NCBI RefSeq assembly: GCF_051175565.1
Contig: NZ_CP195105.1
Location: 1,736,001 to 1,800,000 of the forward strand
Direction of reading: 5' to 3'
Length of the DNA stretch: 64,000 nucleotides
Source: Daejeonia sp002484105
Lineage (GTDB): Bacteria > Bacteroidota > Bacteroidia > Flavobacteriales > Weeksellaceae
Both the position numbers and the translations under genes were made by a program. Under the pieces are notes generated by a model, which saw only the letters and a list, made by a program, of their open reading frames with translations, made no database searches and was not told the DNA's origin. The stretch's first letter is position 1. The number at the start of each line of letters is the position of its first letter. This document shows positions 52,153-60,539 of the stretch, one piece after another.

Positions 52153-52500
52153 ATGATTAAACAGGTTTTTATTGTATTCGGATGTCTGGCATTGGGCAAT
52201 ATTATCGTTGCACTTACCGGACTGCCGTTGCCGGCAAGTATTGTCGGGATGCTGATCCTCACAGTGCTGCTGATGACAAGACTCGTTCATGTGGAAGAAC
52301 TCAAACTGCTGAGTGACTTCTTCAATTCGCATATGGCCTTTTTCTTTGTTCCGGCAGGGGTTTCAGTAATGCTCTATCTGGATCTTATCCGCGAATATTT
52401 TTTTCCGATTGTGGTTGCCGCTTTTGCAAGTACCGTTCTCGTTATCATCACCACAGGCTGGACACACCAGTATATGCGAAACAGAAACAAAAAGAAGTAA
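52153..52500 (+). CDS. lrgA: CidA/LrgA holin-like membrane protein
   Basis: 115 residues, four membrane helices. The ATG at 52153 (MIKQVFIVFGCLALGNIIVAL) is chosen; the upstream in-frame TTG at 52129 would add an unlikely N-terminus. LPLPASIVGMLILTVLLM and SHMAFFFVPAGVSVML are the conserved LrgA patches. Works with LrgB, the next gene (6-base gap), in murein-hydrolase control or, per newer plant/bacterial work on LrgAB, in pyruvate/glycolate transport. Confidence 0.9.
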   Translation: MIKQVFIVFGCLALGNIIVALTGLPLPASIVGMLILTVLLMTRLVHVEELKLLSDFFNSHMAFFFVPAGVSVMLYLDLIREYFFPIVVAAFASTVLVIITTGWTHQYMRNRNKKK

Positions 52501-52506
52501 AGAAAA

Positions 52507-53217
52507 ATGTTACAGGAAGCTTTTTATAATCCCGTTTTTTTTATAGCCCTCACTCTTGGAGCGTTCTTTATCGGGCTCCTCATTCAGAAAAAAACCAAGA
52601 GCCTGATCCTCAATCCCATTCTGATTGCGATGATCCTTTTGGTGGTTTTTCTTCAGATTTTTCATATTGATTATCAGGTGTATCATGAAAACAGTAAACT
52701 GATTGATTTCATGCTGCAGCCTGCAATTGTCTGTCTGGCCATCCCGCTCTACCAACAGCTGAAAAGAATCCGTCAGCAGGCCTTACCTTTAATGGTGAGC
52801 TCACTGGTCGGTTGCGTGGTCGGTGTGGTAAGTGTTGTGCTGATTTCCTGGGCAATGGGCGCCCCGAAAGAAATTATCCTTTCTCTTGCTCCAAAATCTG
52901 TTACCACTCCAATTGCCATGGAAGTTTCCCGTACAATAGGAGGCATTCCGGCACTGACTTCTGTAGTGGTGATTTTTGTAGGAATTTTTGGAGCCATCTA
53001 CGGATATATGATTCTGAAACGTTCCCGAATCAAAAGTCCAATCTCGCAGGGGCTCTCTATCGGTACGTCTTCCCATGCCGTGGGAACTTCAAAATCCATG
53101 GACATCAGTGCTTCCTACGGAGCTTTTTCTACACTTGGACTGATTATTAACGGTGTGCTGACAGCAATTCTGACTCCTTATATTATCATTTTGCTTCAGA
53201 AAATATTAGGATTCTGA
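52507..53217 (+). CDS. lrgB: LrgB-family membrane protein
   Basis: 236 residues with about seven membrane helices. LAPKSVTTPIAMEVSRTIGGIPALTSVVVIFVGIFGA and GLSIGTSSHAVGTSKSMDISASYGAFSTLGLIINGVLTA are the diagnostic LrgB signatures. Second gene of the lrgAB pair. Its last 12 bases overlap the convergent AraC gene. Confidence 0.93.
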   Translation: MLQEAFYNPVFFIALTLGAFFIGLLIQKKTKSLILNPILIAMILLVVFLQIFHIDYQVYHENSKLIDFMLQPAIVCLAIPLYQQLKRIRQQALPLMVSSLVGCVVGVVSVVLISWAMGAPKEIILSLAPKSVTTPIAMEVSRTIGGIPALTSVVVIFVGIFGAIYGYMILKRSRIKSPISQGLSIGTSSHAVGTSKSMDISASYGAFSTLGLIINGVLTAILTPYIIILLQKILGF

Positions 53218-54084
53218 TGATGGAGGGTGGCTTTGTGAAGCGTTTTTCTTTTCTTTTTTACGGAGAAAAGCTTTCGGTCGCAATCCCGTATGATGAAGAA
53301 AATACCTCGAAAGATGGCTGCTGTCCGTAAAGCTGAACTCGTCTGCAATTTCTTCAAGAGTAAAATTCTGGAGTAAAATTCTGTTCTGGATAAGTGCTGT
53401 ACGGTAGCGGTCAATATAGTTTTTGTAGCTGCACTCAAAATTTTTACGAAACCATTCGCCGAAATAATTTTCCGAAATATGGAAATGCTGCGCCACGGTT
53501 CTGATTCTGATTTTTTCGGGATAATAGATATTCTGATGAAGATAATGCAGCAGTATTTCTGTCCGGCTGCCTGAAGTTCCGGTTACGGCTGTTTGCGCCT
53601 TCTGATGATCATCAATACAGCCCAGTATTCCTGCAATCAGGAAATATACTGCGGAAGAATCCTGTAGGGGAAGGTATTTTTTCAACTGAAGAATCTGCGA
53701 AAGAGCCGTACAAAAAAAACTGCGCTCCTGAGGAGTCCACTTTGGAGGAATTTCCTTTAAATATGAAGATGAAAAAAGATCCAGCAAATGGGCAATATTT
53801 GTATTTTCGAGCTTCAGCCGGGCATTGATGAAGTAATCTTCGTTGAATTTTATAAATACAAAACGTGTTTTTTCCTCGATCCGGAAATAGTGAAGATCTT
53901 CGGGAGCCAGCAGGAAGAGGTCCTGTGATGCGTATTCCGTTTCCTGCCGGTTGATTATGGCGGTGCCTTTTCCTTTGAAGATAAAGGCTATTTCGTAATA
54001 ATTCTGGTGGTGCGGCGGACGATGGAATTCATCAATTTCCATATCCTCAATGACAAGATTTTCGAATTGTTTCAGACGCTTCAT
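53206..54084 (-). CDS. AraC-family transcriptional regulator with cupin domain
   Basis: 292 residues. N-terminal cupin (about 15-85; PPHHQNYYEIAFIFKGKGTAIINRQETEYASQDLFLLAPEDLHYF) and C-terminal AraC helix-turn-helix pair at about 180-285 (RIRTVAQHFHISENYFGEWFRKNFECSYKNYIDRYR; FTLEEIADEFSFTDSSHLSRYFLHHTGLRPKAF). The C-terminal tail is basic and serine-rich (RKKEKKNASQSHPPSSES). The 3' end overlaps lrgB on the opposite strand. Lying downstream of the efflux operon but separated from it by a terminator, its target is unknown; efflux control is possible. Confidence 0.88.
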   Translation of the reverse strand: MKRLKQFENLVIEDMEIDEFHRPPHHQNYYEIAFIFKGKGTAIINRQETEYASQDLFLLAPEDLHYFRIEEKTRFVFIKFNEDYFINARLKLENTNIAHLLDLFSSSYLKEIPPKWTPQERSFFCTALSQILQLKKYLPLQDSSAVYFLIAGILGCIDDHQKAQTAVTGTSGSRTEILLHYLHQNIYYPEKIRIRTVAQHFHISENYFGEWFRKNFECSYKNYIDRYRTALIQNRILLQNFTLEEIADEFSFTDSSHLSRYFLHHTGLRPKAFLRKKEKKNASQSHPPSSES

Positions 54085-54142
54085 GCGTTAAAAATACTCA
54101 AATCCATGAAAAAATCTTCTCTTTCAGTACATTTTTCCTAAA

Positions 54143-54175
54143 AAACAGAACCGCCCGGACAAAGCCAGGCGGTTC
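54143..54175 (-). terminator. Terminator of the RND efflux operon
   Basis: GAACCGCC (54148-54155) and GGCGGTTC (54168-54175) form a perfect 8-bp stem. On the minus strand it is followed by TGTTTTT, fitting termination of the operon ending at 54195. Confidence 0.78.
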
Positions 54176-54194
54176 CTCATCAAAATTACACATA

Positions 54195-55640
54195 CTATTT
54201 CCAGCCGCCTCCCAGACTTTTGTAGATGGCTACAACGGTGTTCAGTTGCTGGACTTTCGCTTCTATAAGTTCCATTCTGGCTTCCAGTGCATCGCGCTGG
54301 TTGGTCAGTACCTCCAGATAGTCGGCACGGGAGTTTCGGAAGAGTTGCTCTGCAATGCCGATGGATTCGTCAAGTTCTTTGCTTTCTTCGGACTTTAACT
54401 GGTAATAGCCATCGGCATTGTGAATTTTTGACATCAGATTGCTGACTTCCAGATAGCCGTTCAGAATACTTTTGTCGTATTCGTAAAGGGCCTGGATCTG
54501 TCGGGCATCTGCTGCCTTGAATTCGGCCTGAATGGCAGTTTTGTTAATCAGCGGGCCGGCAAGATCCCCCGCAATGCTATAGGCCAGAGATTCCGGAATT
54601 CGTGTAAGATACGTCGGGTTGAAGGCATTAAGTCCCAAGGTTGCGGAAATATCCACACTGGGATAGAAGGCCTTGCGCGCCGCTTCCACGTCGAGTTTTG
54701 CCGACTGCAGTTCCAGTTCTGCCTGTTTGATATCAGGACGGTTTGCCAGCAGCTGTGACGGAATTCCGGTATATACTGTTTTCGGAACGATGCTGAGAAA
54801 TGAGGCTTTGTCGCGTTCTATCGGTTGTGGATATCGTCCCAGCAAAGCGTTGAGGGTATTTTCCTTTTCGGTGATTTCCTGCAGAAGGGTATATTCGGTA
54901 GCTTTGCAGCCTGCAAGTTCTGCCTGAAACTTCTTCACGGCAAGTTCCGTTGCCGCCGCTGCCTGTTTCTGTATTTTGGACATCTCTACGGCTTTTTGCT
55001 GCAACTGGATGTACTGACGGATGACATCCAGCTGGTTGTCGAGTGCCAGAAGATCATAATAATTTTCTGCAATTTCGGAAATCAGACTGGAGAGTACAAA
55101 GTTTTTTCCCTCTACTGTAGCGAGATAATGGGCAACGGCAGACTGCTTTTCGGTGCGCAGTTTGTGCCAGATATCGGCTTCCCAGTCGGCAGAAAAACCG
55201 GCAGAAAAATCCCCAAGCGGGTCGGGCATTTCTTTTCCGGGTTTTATTTCTGTGGTAGCATCGCCGGCACTTTCACTGGTGTATCTTCCGGCTTTGTCAA
55301 GCCCTGCTCCGATACCGGCTGTGACGGCAGGTTTCAGCCTTCCGCTTTTGTAAAGGACATCGCTTTTGGCTATTTCAATCTGCTGAAGTGTTATCATGAG
55401 TTCCTGATTGTTCTTCAGTGCAGTTTCAATCAGGCTGCTGAGGTGTGGTTCATTAAAGAACTCTTTCCAGGGGACAAGTCCGGAATTCTGCGTGCTGTCT
55501 GCCGGTTTTTCCTGATTTTGGGTATAGCCGGCAGGGAGATTGTTTTTCACCTGATCCTGCACCACTGTTGCCATAGGCGCCTTACACGCCGTCAGTAAAA
55601 GAGATGCAGCAAAAAGACTTATTTTAATGGTGGTTTTCAT
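54195..55640 (-). CDS. Outer-membrane efflux lipoprotein (NodT/OprM type)
   Basis: 481 residues. The ATG at 55640 gives a clean lipoprotein signal (MKTTIKISLFAASLLLTAC, C19); the longer frame adds an unlikely charged leader. Two OEP repeats form the TolC-like trimeric barrel and tunnel: FNEPHLSSLIETALKNNQELMITLQQIEIAKSDVLYKSG, then IPSQLLANRPDIKQAELELQSAKLDVEAARKAFYPSVDISATLGL. Exit duct of the tripartite pump, third gene of the operon; its start overlaps the RND gene's end by 17 bases. Confidence 0.93.
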   Translation of the reverse strand: MKTTIKISLFAASLLLTACKAPMATVVQDQVKNNLPAGYTQNQEKPADSTQNSGLVPWKEFFNEPHLSSLIETALKNNQELMITLQQIEIAKSDVLYKSGRLKPAVTAGIGAGLDKAGRYTSESAGDATTEIKPGKEMPDPLGDFSAGFSADWEADIWHKLRTEKQSAVAHYLATVEGKNFVLSSLISEIAENYYDLLALDNQLDVIRQYIQLQQKAVEMSKIQKQAAAATELAVKKFQAELAGCKATEYTLLQEITEKENTLNALLGRYPQPIERDKASFLSIVPKTVYTGIPSQLLANRPDIKQAELELQSAKLDVEAARKAFYPSVDISATLGLNAFNPTYLTRIPESLAYSIAGDLAGPLINKTAIQAEFKAADARQIQALYEYDKSILNGYLEVSNLMSKIHNADGYYQLKSEESKELDESIGIAEQLFRNSRADYLEVLTNQRDALEARMELIEAKVQQLNTVVAIYKSLGGGWK

Positions 55641-58600
55641 CTTCTTTTTTGATTTTGTTGGTAGGATTGTTTTCTTCGGACAGCGGATATTCTTCCTGAT
55701 ATCTTGCAAGTCTGGTTTTCTCGGCGAAAATTCCGAATATATAATACAAACCGGGGATAATGAAGAGCCCGCACATGGTTCCGATCAGCATGCCGCCTGC
55801 TGCTGCGGTCCCGATGGTACGGTTTCCTACAGCGCCAGGACCGGAAGAAAAGACCAGAGGGAGAAGTCCGGCAATAAACGCGAATGAAGTCATCAGAATC
55901 GGACGAAAACGGATGCCTGCACCTTCAATGGCGGCTTCGCGTACTGAGATACCTTCGCTTTTCCGCTGGATGGCAAATTCTACAATCAATACGGCGTTTT
56001 TGCCCAAAAGACCAATCAGCATAATCATGGCTACCTGTGCGTAAATATTGTTTTCGAGTCCAAGCAGTTTCAGGAACAGGAACGCTCCGAAAATTCCCGT
56101 AGGCAAAGAAAAGATTACCGGAAGAGGGAGGATGAAACTTTCGTATTGTGCCGAAAGAATCAGATAGACAAATGCCAGACATACCAAAAATATGTAGATG
56201 GCTTCGTTGCCACGCGATACTTCGTCTTTGCTGATACCCGCCCAGTCGATACCATAACCTTTGGGAAGTGTTTGTTCGGCAACCTCCTGTATGGCTTTCA
56301 CCGCTTGACCGCTGCTGTATCCCTGTGCGGGATTTCCGCTGATTTCTGTGGAGCTGTACATGTTGTGGCGCGTGATTTCAGAGAGGCCGTATACTTTTTC
56401 CATGGTCATAAAATCAGCGTACTGAACCATCTGTCCACGCTCATTTTTAACATAAAGTTTCAGAATGTCCTGGGGGAGGGCACGATATTGCGGCCCACTC
56501 TGAACGATGACTTTATACGGACGATCGAATCGGATAAAACTGGTTTCGTAGTCGGAACCTACCAATGTGGAAAGGTTGTCCATGGCTGTTCCGATACTGA
56601 CGCCTTTCTGCATTGCTGCTTCGTTGTCAATATGCAGCATATACTGAGGGAAACTTGCTGAATAGAATGAAAATACGGAAGAAAGCTCCGGGCGTTTCTG
56701 CAGTGCTTTTACAAAATCATTGTTTACTTTTTCAAGAGCGTGATAGTCTCCAGTGCCTGTTTTGTCGAGCAGACGGAGCTCGAAGCCGCCGGCGGCACCA
56801 TATCCTGGAATGGAAGGTGGCTGGAAGAATTCGATACTGCCACCATTGATGTCTTTGCTTTTTTTCTCGAGTTCATTAATGATTTCTTCGGCTGATTGGG
56901 TGCGGTCGTTCCAGTTTTTCAGGTTGATGAGGCAGGTTCCAGAGTTGGAGCCTGTACCTTCGCTCAATACTTCATAGCCGGCAAGTGACGACACCGACTG
57001 CACACCGTCTACATGTTCTGCTACTTTCTGGAGTTCCTGTGCCACCTGGTTGGTACGCTCGAGCGTAGCGCCCGGCGGAGTCTGGATAATGGCATAAATC
57101 ATTCCCTGGTCTTCCCCCGGAATAAAGCCCGAAGGAATGCTGTTGCTCAGAAAGTAAATTCCTGCACAAAATGCCAGAAGTATAGGCAACGTAAGCATTT
57201 TTTTAGAGACCGTTTTTGAGAGTTGTGCACGGTATTTACCGGCACCCGTCGTGAAAATATTGTTGAAACCGTCCAGAAATTTCTGTACCGGTGTTTGTTT
57301 TTTGGGTTTGTTGTGGCTGTTTCTCAGGATCAGCCCACAGAGTGCCGGTGTCAGGGTAAGAGCCACAAGCCCCGAAAGAATAATTGCAGAAGCCATTGTA
57401 ATGGAAAACTGGCGGTAGAATACCCCGACCGGACCGGACATAAATGCCACCGGGACAAATACAGAAGCCATCACAAATGTAATCGCGATGATAGCACCAC
57501 TGATTTCATTCATCGCCTCACTCGTTGCACGCCAGGCTGACAGGTGTTTTTCTTCCATCTTTGCATGTACGGCTTCAATGACGACAATAGCGTCGTCTAC
57601 CACCACTCCGATGGCCATTACCAGTGCAAATAATGAGATCATGTTCAGCGTAATACCGAAAAGCGACATTATCGCAAATGTACCGATCAGTGAAACCGGA
57701 ACGGCAAGCGTCGGAATGAGTGTGGATCGGAGATCTCCCAGAAACAGGTATACCACAAAGGCTACGAGAATAAACGCTTCAAAAAGAGTATGGACCACTT
57801 TCTCCATCGATGCATCGAGAAAACGAGAAACGTCGTAACTGATTTCGTAGTGCATTCCTTTTGGAAACGAATCTTTCTGTAGCTGCGCCATCAGTGTTTT
57901 GATATTGTCGATAACTTCGCTGGCATTGGAACCATACGACTGCTTCACGGTGATGGCGGCGGACGGCTTTCCGTTTAAGGTAGAGTAGATGTCGTACATA
58001 TCGCTTCCGAGTTCGATGTCTGCAACATCTTTCAGCCGGACAAATTCGCCGTCGGGCTTGGCTTTCAGGATGATATTTCCATATTCGGCGGCAGTGCTGT
58101 AGCGGCCTGGATATTTCAGAATATATTCAAAAGCCTGAGCTCTTTTGCCGGAACTTTCGCCTGCTTTTCCCGGTGATGCTTCAATACTCTGTTCCTGCAG
58201 GGCATCCATCACTTCGTCTGAAGAAATACCGAGCGAGGCAAGTCGGTCGGGTTTCAGCCATACGCGCATGGCGTAGTCGCGGGTTCCGAGAATGTCGGCA
58301 AAGCCTACACCGTCAATTCTTTTCAGCTCGTTCAGGATATTGATATCTGCAAAGTTGTACAGGAATTTCTGGTCGGCTTTCGGATCGTCGCTGTATACGT
58401 TGATGTACATCAGCATGTTGGACTCTTCGCGGGAGATTTTCACCCCTTCGCGCACAACAAGTGGCGGCAGTTTGTTTACTGCAGAAGAAACGCGGTTCTG
58501 AACATTTACGGCTGCCACATTGGGATCTGTCCCCAGATTAAAAACAATCTGAATGGAGGCTTCACCGTCATTTCCTGCATCCGACTCCATATATTTCATT

Positions 58601-58821
58601 CCTGGTACGCCGTTCAGCGCACGCTCCAGAGGGATAATGACCGATTTGATGAGCAGCTCGTTATTGGCGCCGGGGTATTCTGCGGTTACATTAACCTTTG
58701 GCGGGGATATCGACGGAAACTGTGTCATCGGAAGATTCAGCAGCGAGAGAATTCCCAGAAACACAATAATCAGCGATATCACAATGGATAGTACCGGCCG
58801 GCGTATAAATTTCTTAAACAT
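55624..58821 (-). CDS. RND-family multidrug efflux transporter (HAE1/AcrB type)
   Basis: 1065-residue inner-membrane proton/drug antiporter. N-terminal MFKKFIRRPVLSIVISLIIVFLGILSLLNLPMTQFPSISPP is typical HAE1. The membrane aspartate pair is in MAIGVVVDDAIVVIEAVHAKMEEKH; FIPGEDQGMIYAIIQTPPGATLERT opens the second periplasmic loop; and LVFSSGPGAVGNRTIGTAAAGGMLIGTMCGLFIIPGLY closes the last helix. Full length, no frameshift. Middle gene of adaptor-RND-OEP; a 19-base gap follows the adaptor. Confidence 0.96.
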   Translation of the reverse strand: MFKKFIRRPVLSIVISLIIVFLGILSLLNLPMTQFPSISPPKVNVTAEYPGANNELLIKSVIIPLERALNGVPGMKYMESDAGNDGEASIQIVFNLGTDPNVAAVNVQNRVSSAVNKLPPLVVREGVKISREESNMLMYINVYSDDPKADQKFLYNFADINILNELKRIDGVGFADILGTRDYAMRVWLKPDRLASLGISSDEVMDALQEQSIEASPGKAGESSGKRAQAFEYILKYPGRYSTAAEYGNIILKAKPDGEFVRLKDVADIELGSDMYDIYSTLNGKPSAAITVKQSYGSNASEVIDNIKTLMAQLQKDSFPKGMHYEISYDVSRFLDASMEKVVHTLFEAFILVAFVVYLFLGDLRSTLIPTLAVPVSLIGTFAIMSLFGITLNMISLFALVMAIGVVVDDAIVVIEAVHAKMEEKHLSAWRATSEAMNEISGAIIAITFVMASVFVPVAFMSGPVGVFYRQFSITMASAIILSGLVALTLTPALCGLILRNSHNKPKKQTPVQKFLDGFNNIFTTGAGKYRAQLSKTVSKKMLTLPILLAFCAGIYFLSNSIPSGFIPGEDQGMIYAIIQTPPGATLERTNQVAQELQKVAEHVDGVQSVSSLAGYEVLSEGTGSNSGTCLINLKNWNDRTQSAEEIINELEKKSKDINGGSIEFFQPPSIPGYGAAGGFELRLLDKTGTGDYHALEKVNNDFVKALQKRPELSSVFSFYSASFPQYMLHIDNEAAMQKGVSIGTAMDNLSTLVGSDYETSFIRFDRPYKVIVQSGPQYRALPQDILKLYVKNERGQMVQYADFMTMEKVYGLSEITRHNMYSSTEISGNPAQGYSSGQAVKAIQEVAEQTLPKGYGIDWAGISKDEVSRGNEAIYIFLVCLAFVYLILSAQYESFILPLPVIFSLPTGIFGAFLFLKLLGLENNIYAQVAMIMLIGLLGKNAVLIVEFAIQRKSEGISVREAAIEGAGIRFRPILMTSFAFIAGLLPLVFSSGPGAVGNRTIGTAAAGGMLIGTMCGLFIIPGLYYIFGIFAEKTRLARYQEEYPLSEENNPTNKIKKEDENHH

Positions 58822-58840
58822 GATTCTTGATTTTTAACGC

Positions 58841-59920
58841 TTATTCGGCTTTAAGTTTTAATGACTGAAGAGCTGTTCTGGGTGCTATAAATCGGGTTTT
58901 GACCGTCTGGCCGTCTTTTACTTTCTGTATGCCTTCCAGAAGAATATGATCTTTGGGAGACAATCCGGAAACAACAGTATAGATATCCGGAAGCTGGTAT
59001 CCGGTCTTGATATTGCGCGACGCTACCTTTCCTTTGGCATCCACAACGAAGACATAGGTTTGGTCCTGAACTTCGTAAGTGGCTTTTTGCGGAATAATCA
59101 GCGCATGGCTTACCGGAACTTTCATCCGTACTTTGCCGGTTTCTCCGTTTTTCAGCAGTTGCTTGGGATTAGGAAACTGAGCACGGAAGGCAATATTGCC
59201 GGTTTCGCTGTCGAATTCTCCCTCAATATTTTTGATGTAGCCTTTTTCCGGCATCATATCTCCATTGGCAAGTATCAGGCTCACCTGGTCGCTGCCCCTT
59301 TCATTGGCGTGCAGCTGATAGCTGAGGTATTCCGGTTCGGAAACATTGAAATAGGCAAAAACTCCATTGTTGTCGGAGAGGGTTGTCAGCAGATCGCCTT
59401 CATCAATCAGGCTTCCCAGTTTGAGCGGAATACGGTTGATAATTCCCGAAAACGGTGCGCGGACATCCGTAAACGACAGATGGAGCTGTGCGAGTTTCTG
59501 TTCTGCCAGGGCACCGTCAAGTTTGGCTTTCGCCATGGCACGTTCGTTTTTGGAGACGATATTGTTTTTCGCCAGTGTGCTGGCATTCTGAAGTTCTATC
59601 TGTGCCTGTTCTACTTCAGCACGTGCCTTCAGCAGTTCTGCCTGATACATTTGTGGCATAATGCGGAACAGCGGCTGTCCGGCTTTTACATACTGGCCTT
59701 CGTCTACGAAGATTTTTTCAAGAAATCCTTTTTCCTGAGCCCGGATTTCGATGTTTTTGGCAGACTGGATCTGTGCCGTGTAGTCTTTGGTAACGACGGT
59801 GTCCTGTTGCAGTGGCGATGTGGTCTGGTAGGTGCTTTCTTCCGGAGCTTCTTCCTTTTTGCTGCATGACGAAAGAAAACAGAGCATGCCCAGAGCAACG
59901 CATAAAGCTACTCTTTTCAT
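58841..59920 (-). CDS. RND periplasmic adaptor (membrane fusion protein)
   Basis: 359 residues. The ATG at 59920 starts a lipoprotein signal (MKRVALCVALGMLCFLSSC, C19). Adaptor domains in order: barrel-sandwich (VTKDYTAQIQSAKNIEIRAQEKGFLEKIFVDEGQYVKAGQPLFRI), alpha-helical hairpin (LLKARAEVEQAQIELQNASTLAKNNIVSKNERAMAKAKLDGALAEQKLAQ), lipoyl second half (FTDVRAPFSGIINRIPLKLGSLIDEGDLLTTLSD), beta-barrel and membrane-proximal domains (VVSGLSPKDHILLEGIQKVKDGQTV). First gene of the three-gene pump operon. Confidence 0.94.
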   Translation of the reverse strand: MKRVALCVALGMLCFLSSCSKKEEAPEESTYQTTSPLQQDTVVTKDYTAQIQSAKNIEIRAQEKGFLEKIFVDEGQYVKAGQPLFRIMPQMYQAELLKARAEVEQAQIELQNASTLAKNNIVSKNERAMAKAKLDGALAEQKLAQLHLSFTDVRAPFSGIINRIPLKLGSLIDEGDLLTTLSDNNGVFAYFNVSEPEYLSYQLHANERGSDQVSLILANGDMMPEKGYIKNIEGEFDSETGNIAFRAQFPNPKQLLKNGETGKVRMKVPVSHALIIPQKATYEVQDQTYVFVVDAKGKVASRNIKTGYQLPDIYTVVSGLSPKDHILLEGIQKVKDGQTVKTRFIAPRTALQSLKLKAE

Positions 59921-60025
59921 GATGAATAATAAATGTGTGAAAAAATTGATGATAAATTTGTGAGTACCACTCTGTTTCACAAACAGAAGGGCGTCCAAAA
60001 GGAATAATGCGGTGATAAGGGAGGT

Positions 60026-60406
60026 CTATATCCGCAGGGTACGCAAGTAGAGAAATGTTTTGACTGACTGGCCGACCATGGGAAAGCTGCGGTAATGTCT
60101 GCATTCGGAGAGGCTTGCCGCCAGCACAACTGAAAAAACTGTATATGCAGCAAAAACAGTCAGGAGATCCTCAGTGGTTTTAAGATGGTCGGGGATATCT
60201 GAAATTTCCAGTACTGTGTCGTCTGTTATCAGATTTTTTTTGGAATAGGTACGGTCTATTTTCTGGTTGGGGTGACTTTTTTTTCCATGAAAATGAGACG
60301 ATAGGTTCTGGTAGTTTCCATTGAAATGAAAATCGGTATAGCTTCTGCTTTCCGCTATGAAGAGCAGAAAGATAATATTCAGAATATAGATAATTTTCAT
60401 TTTCAT
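60026..60406 (-). CDS. Small membrane-associated protein upstream of the efflux operon
   Basis: 126 residues from the ATG at 60406, chosen because it starts a signal peptide (MKMKIIYILNIIFLLFIAES). Middle part is hydrophilic (HGKKSHPNQKIDRTYSKKNLITDDTVLEISDIPDHLKTTEDLL), followed by a second hydrophobic segment (FAAYTVFSVVLAASLS) near 90-108 and a basic tail. No family recognised. Lies 105 bases upstream of the adaptor gene on the same strand and may be cotranscribed; it contains several His and one Cys but no clear metal motif. Confidence 0.55.
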   Translation of the reverse strand: MKMKIIYILNIIFLLFIAESRSYTDFHFNGNYQNLSSHFHGKKSHPNQKIDRTYSKKNLITDDTVLEISDIPDHLKTTEDLLTVFAAYTVFSVVLAASLSECRHYRSFPMVGQSVKTFLYLRTLRI

Positions 60407-60539
60407 TGCTGATGCAAAGATATTCCGAAAACCTTTTGTGTGGCGGGGCATCGACGAATTTTAATGATATTTTAATTTTGTCCGGGTCGTCAGAACAGGG
60501 GAGTGCAGGGCAATTTTTGCATTCCGGCAGAAAATAAAG

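Noticed and set aside
58946..59869. 307-codon plus-strand frame opposite the efflux adaptor gene
   Set aside because: Antisense of a clear membrane fusion protein; composition rich in Phe and Cys typical of shadow frames.
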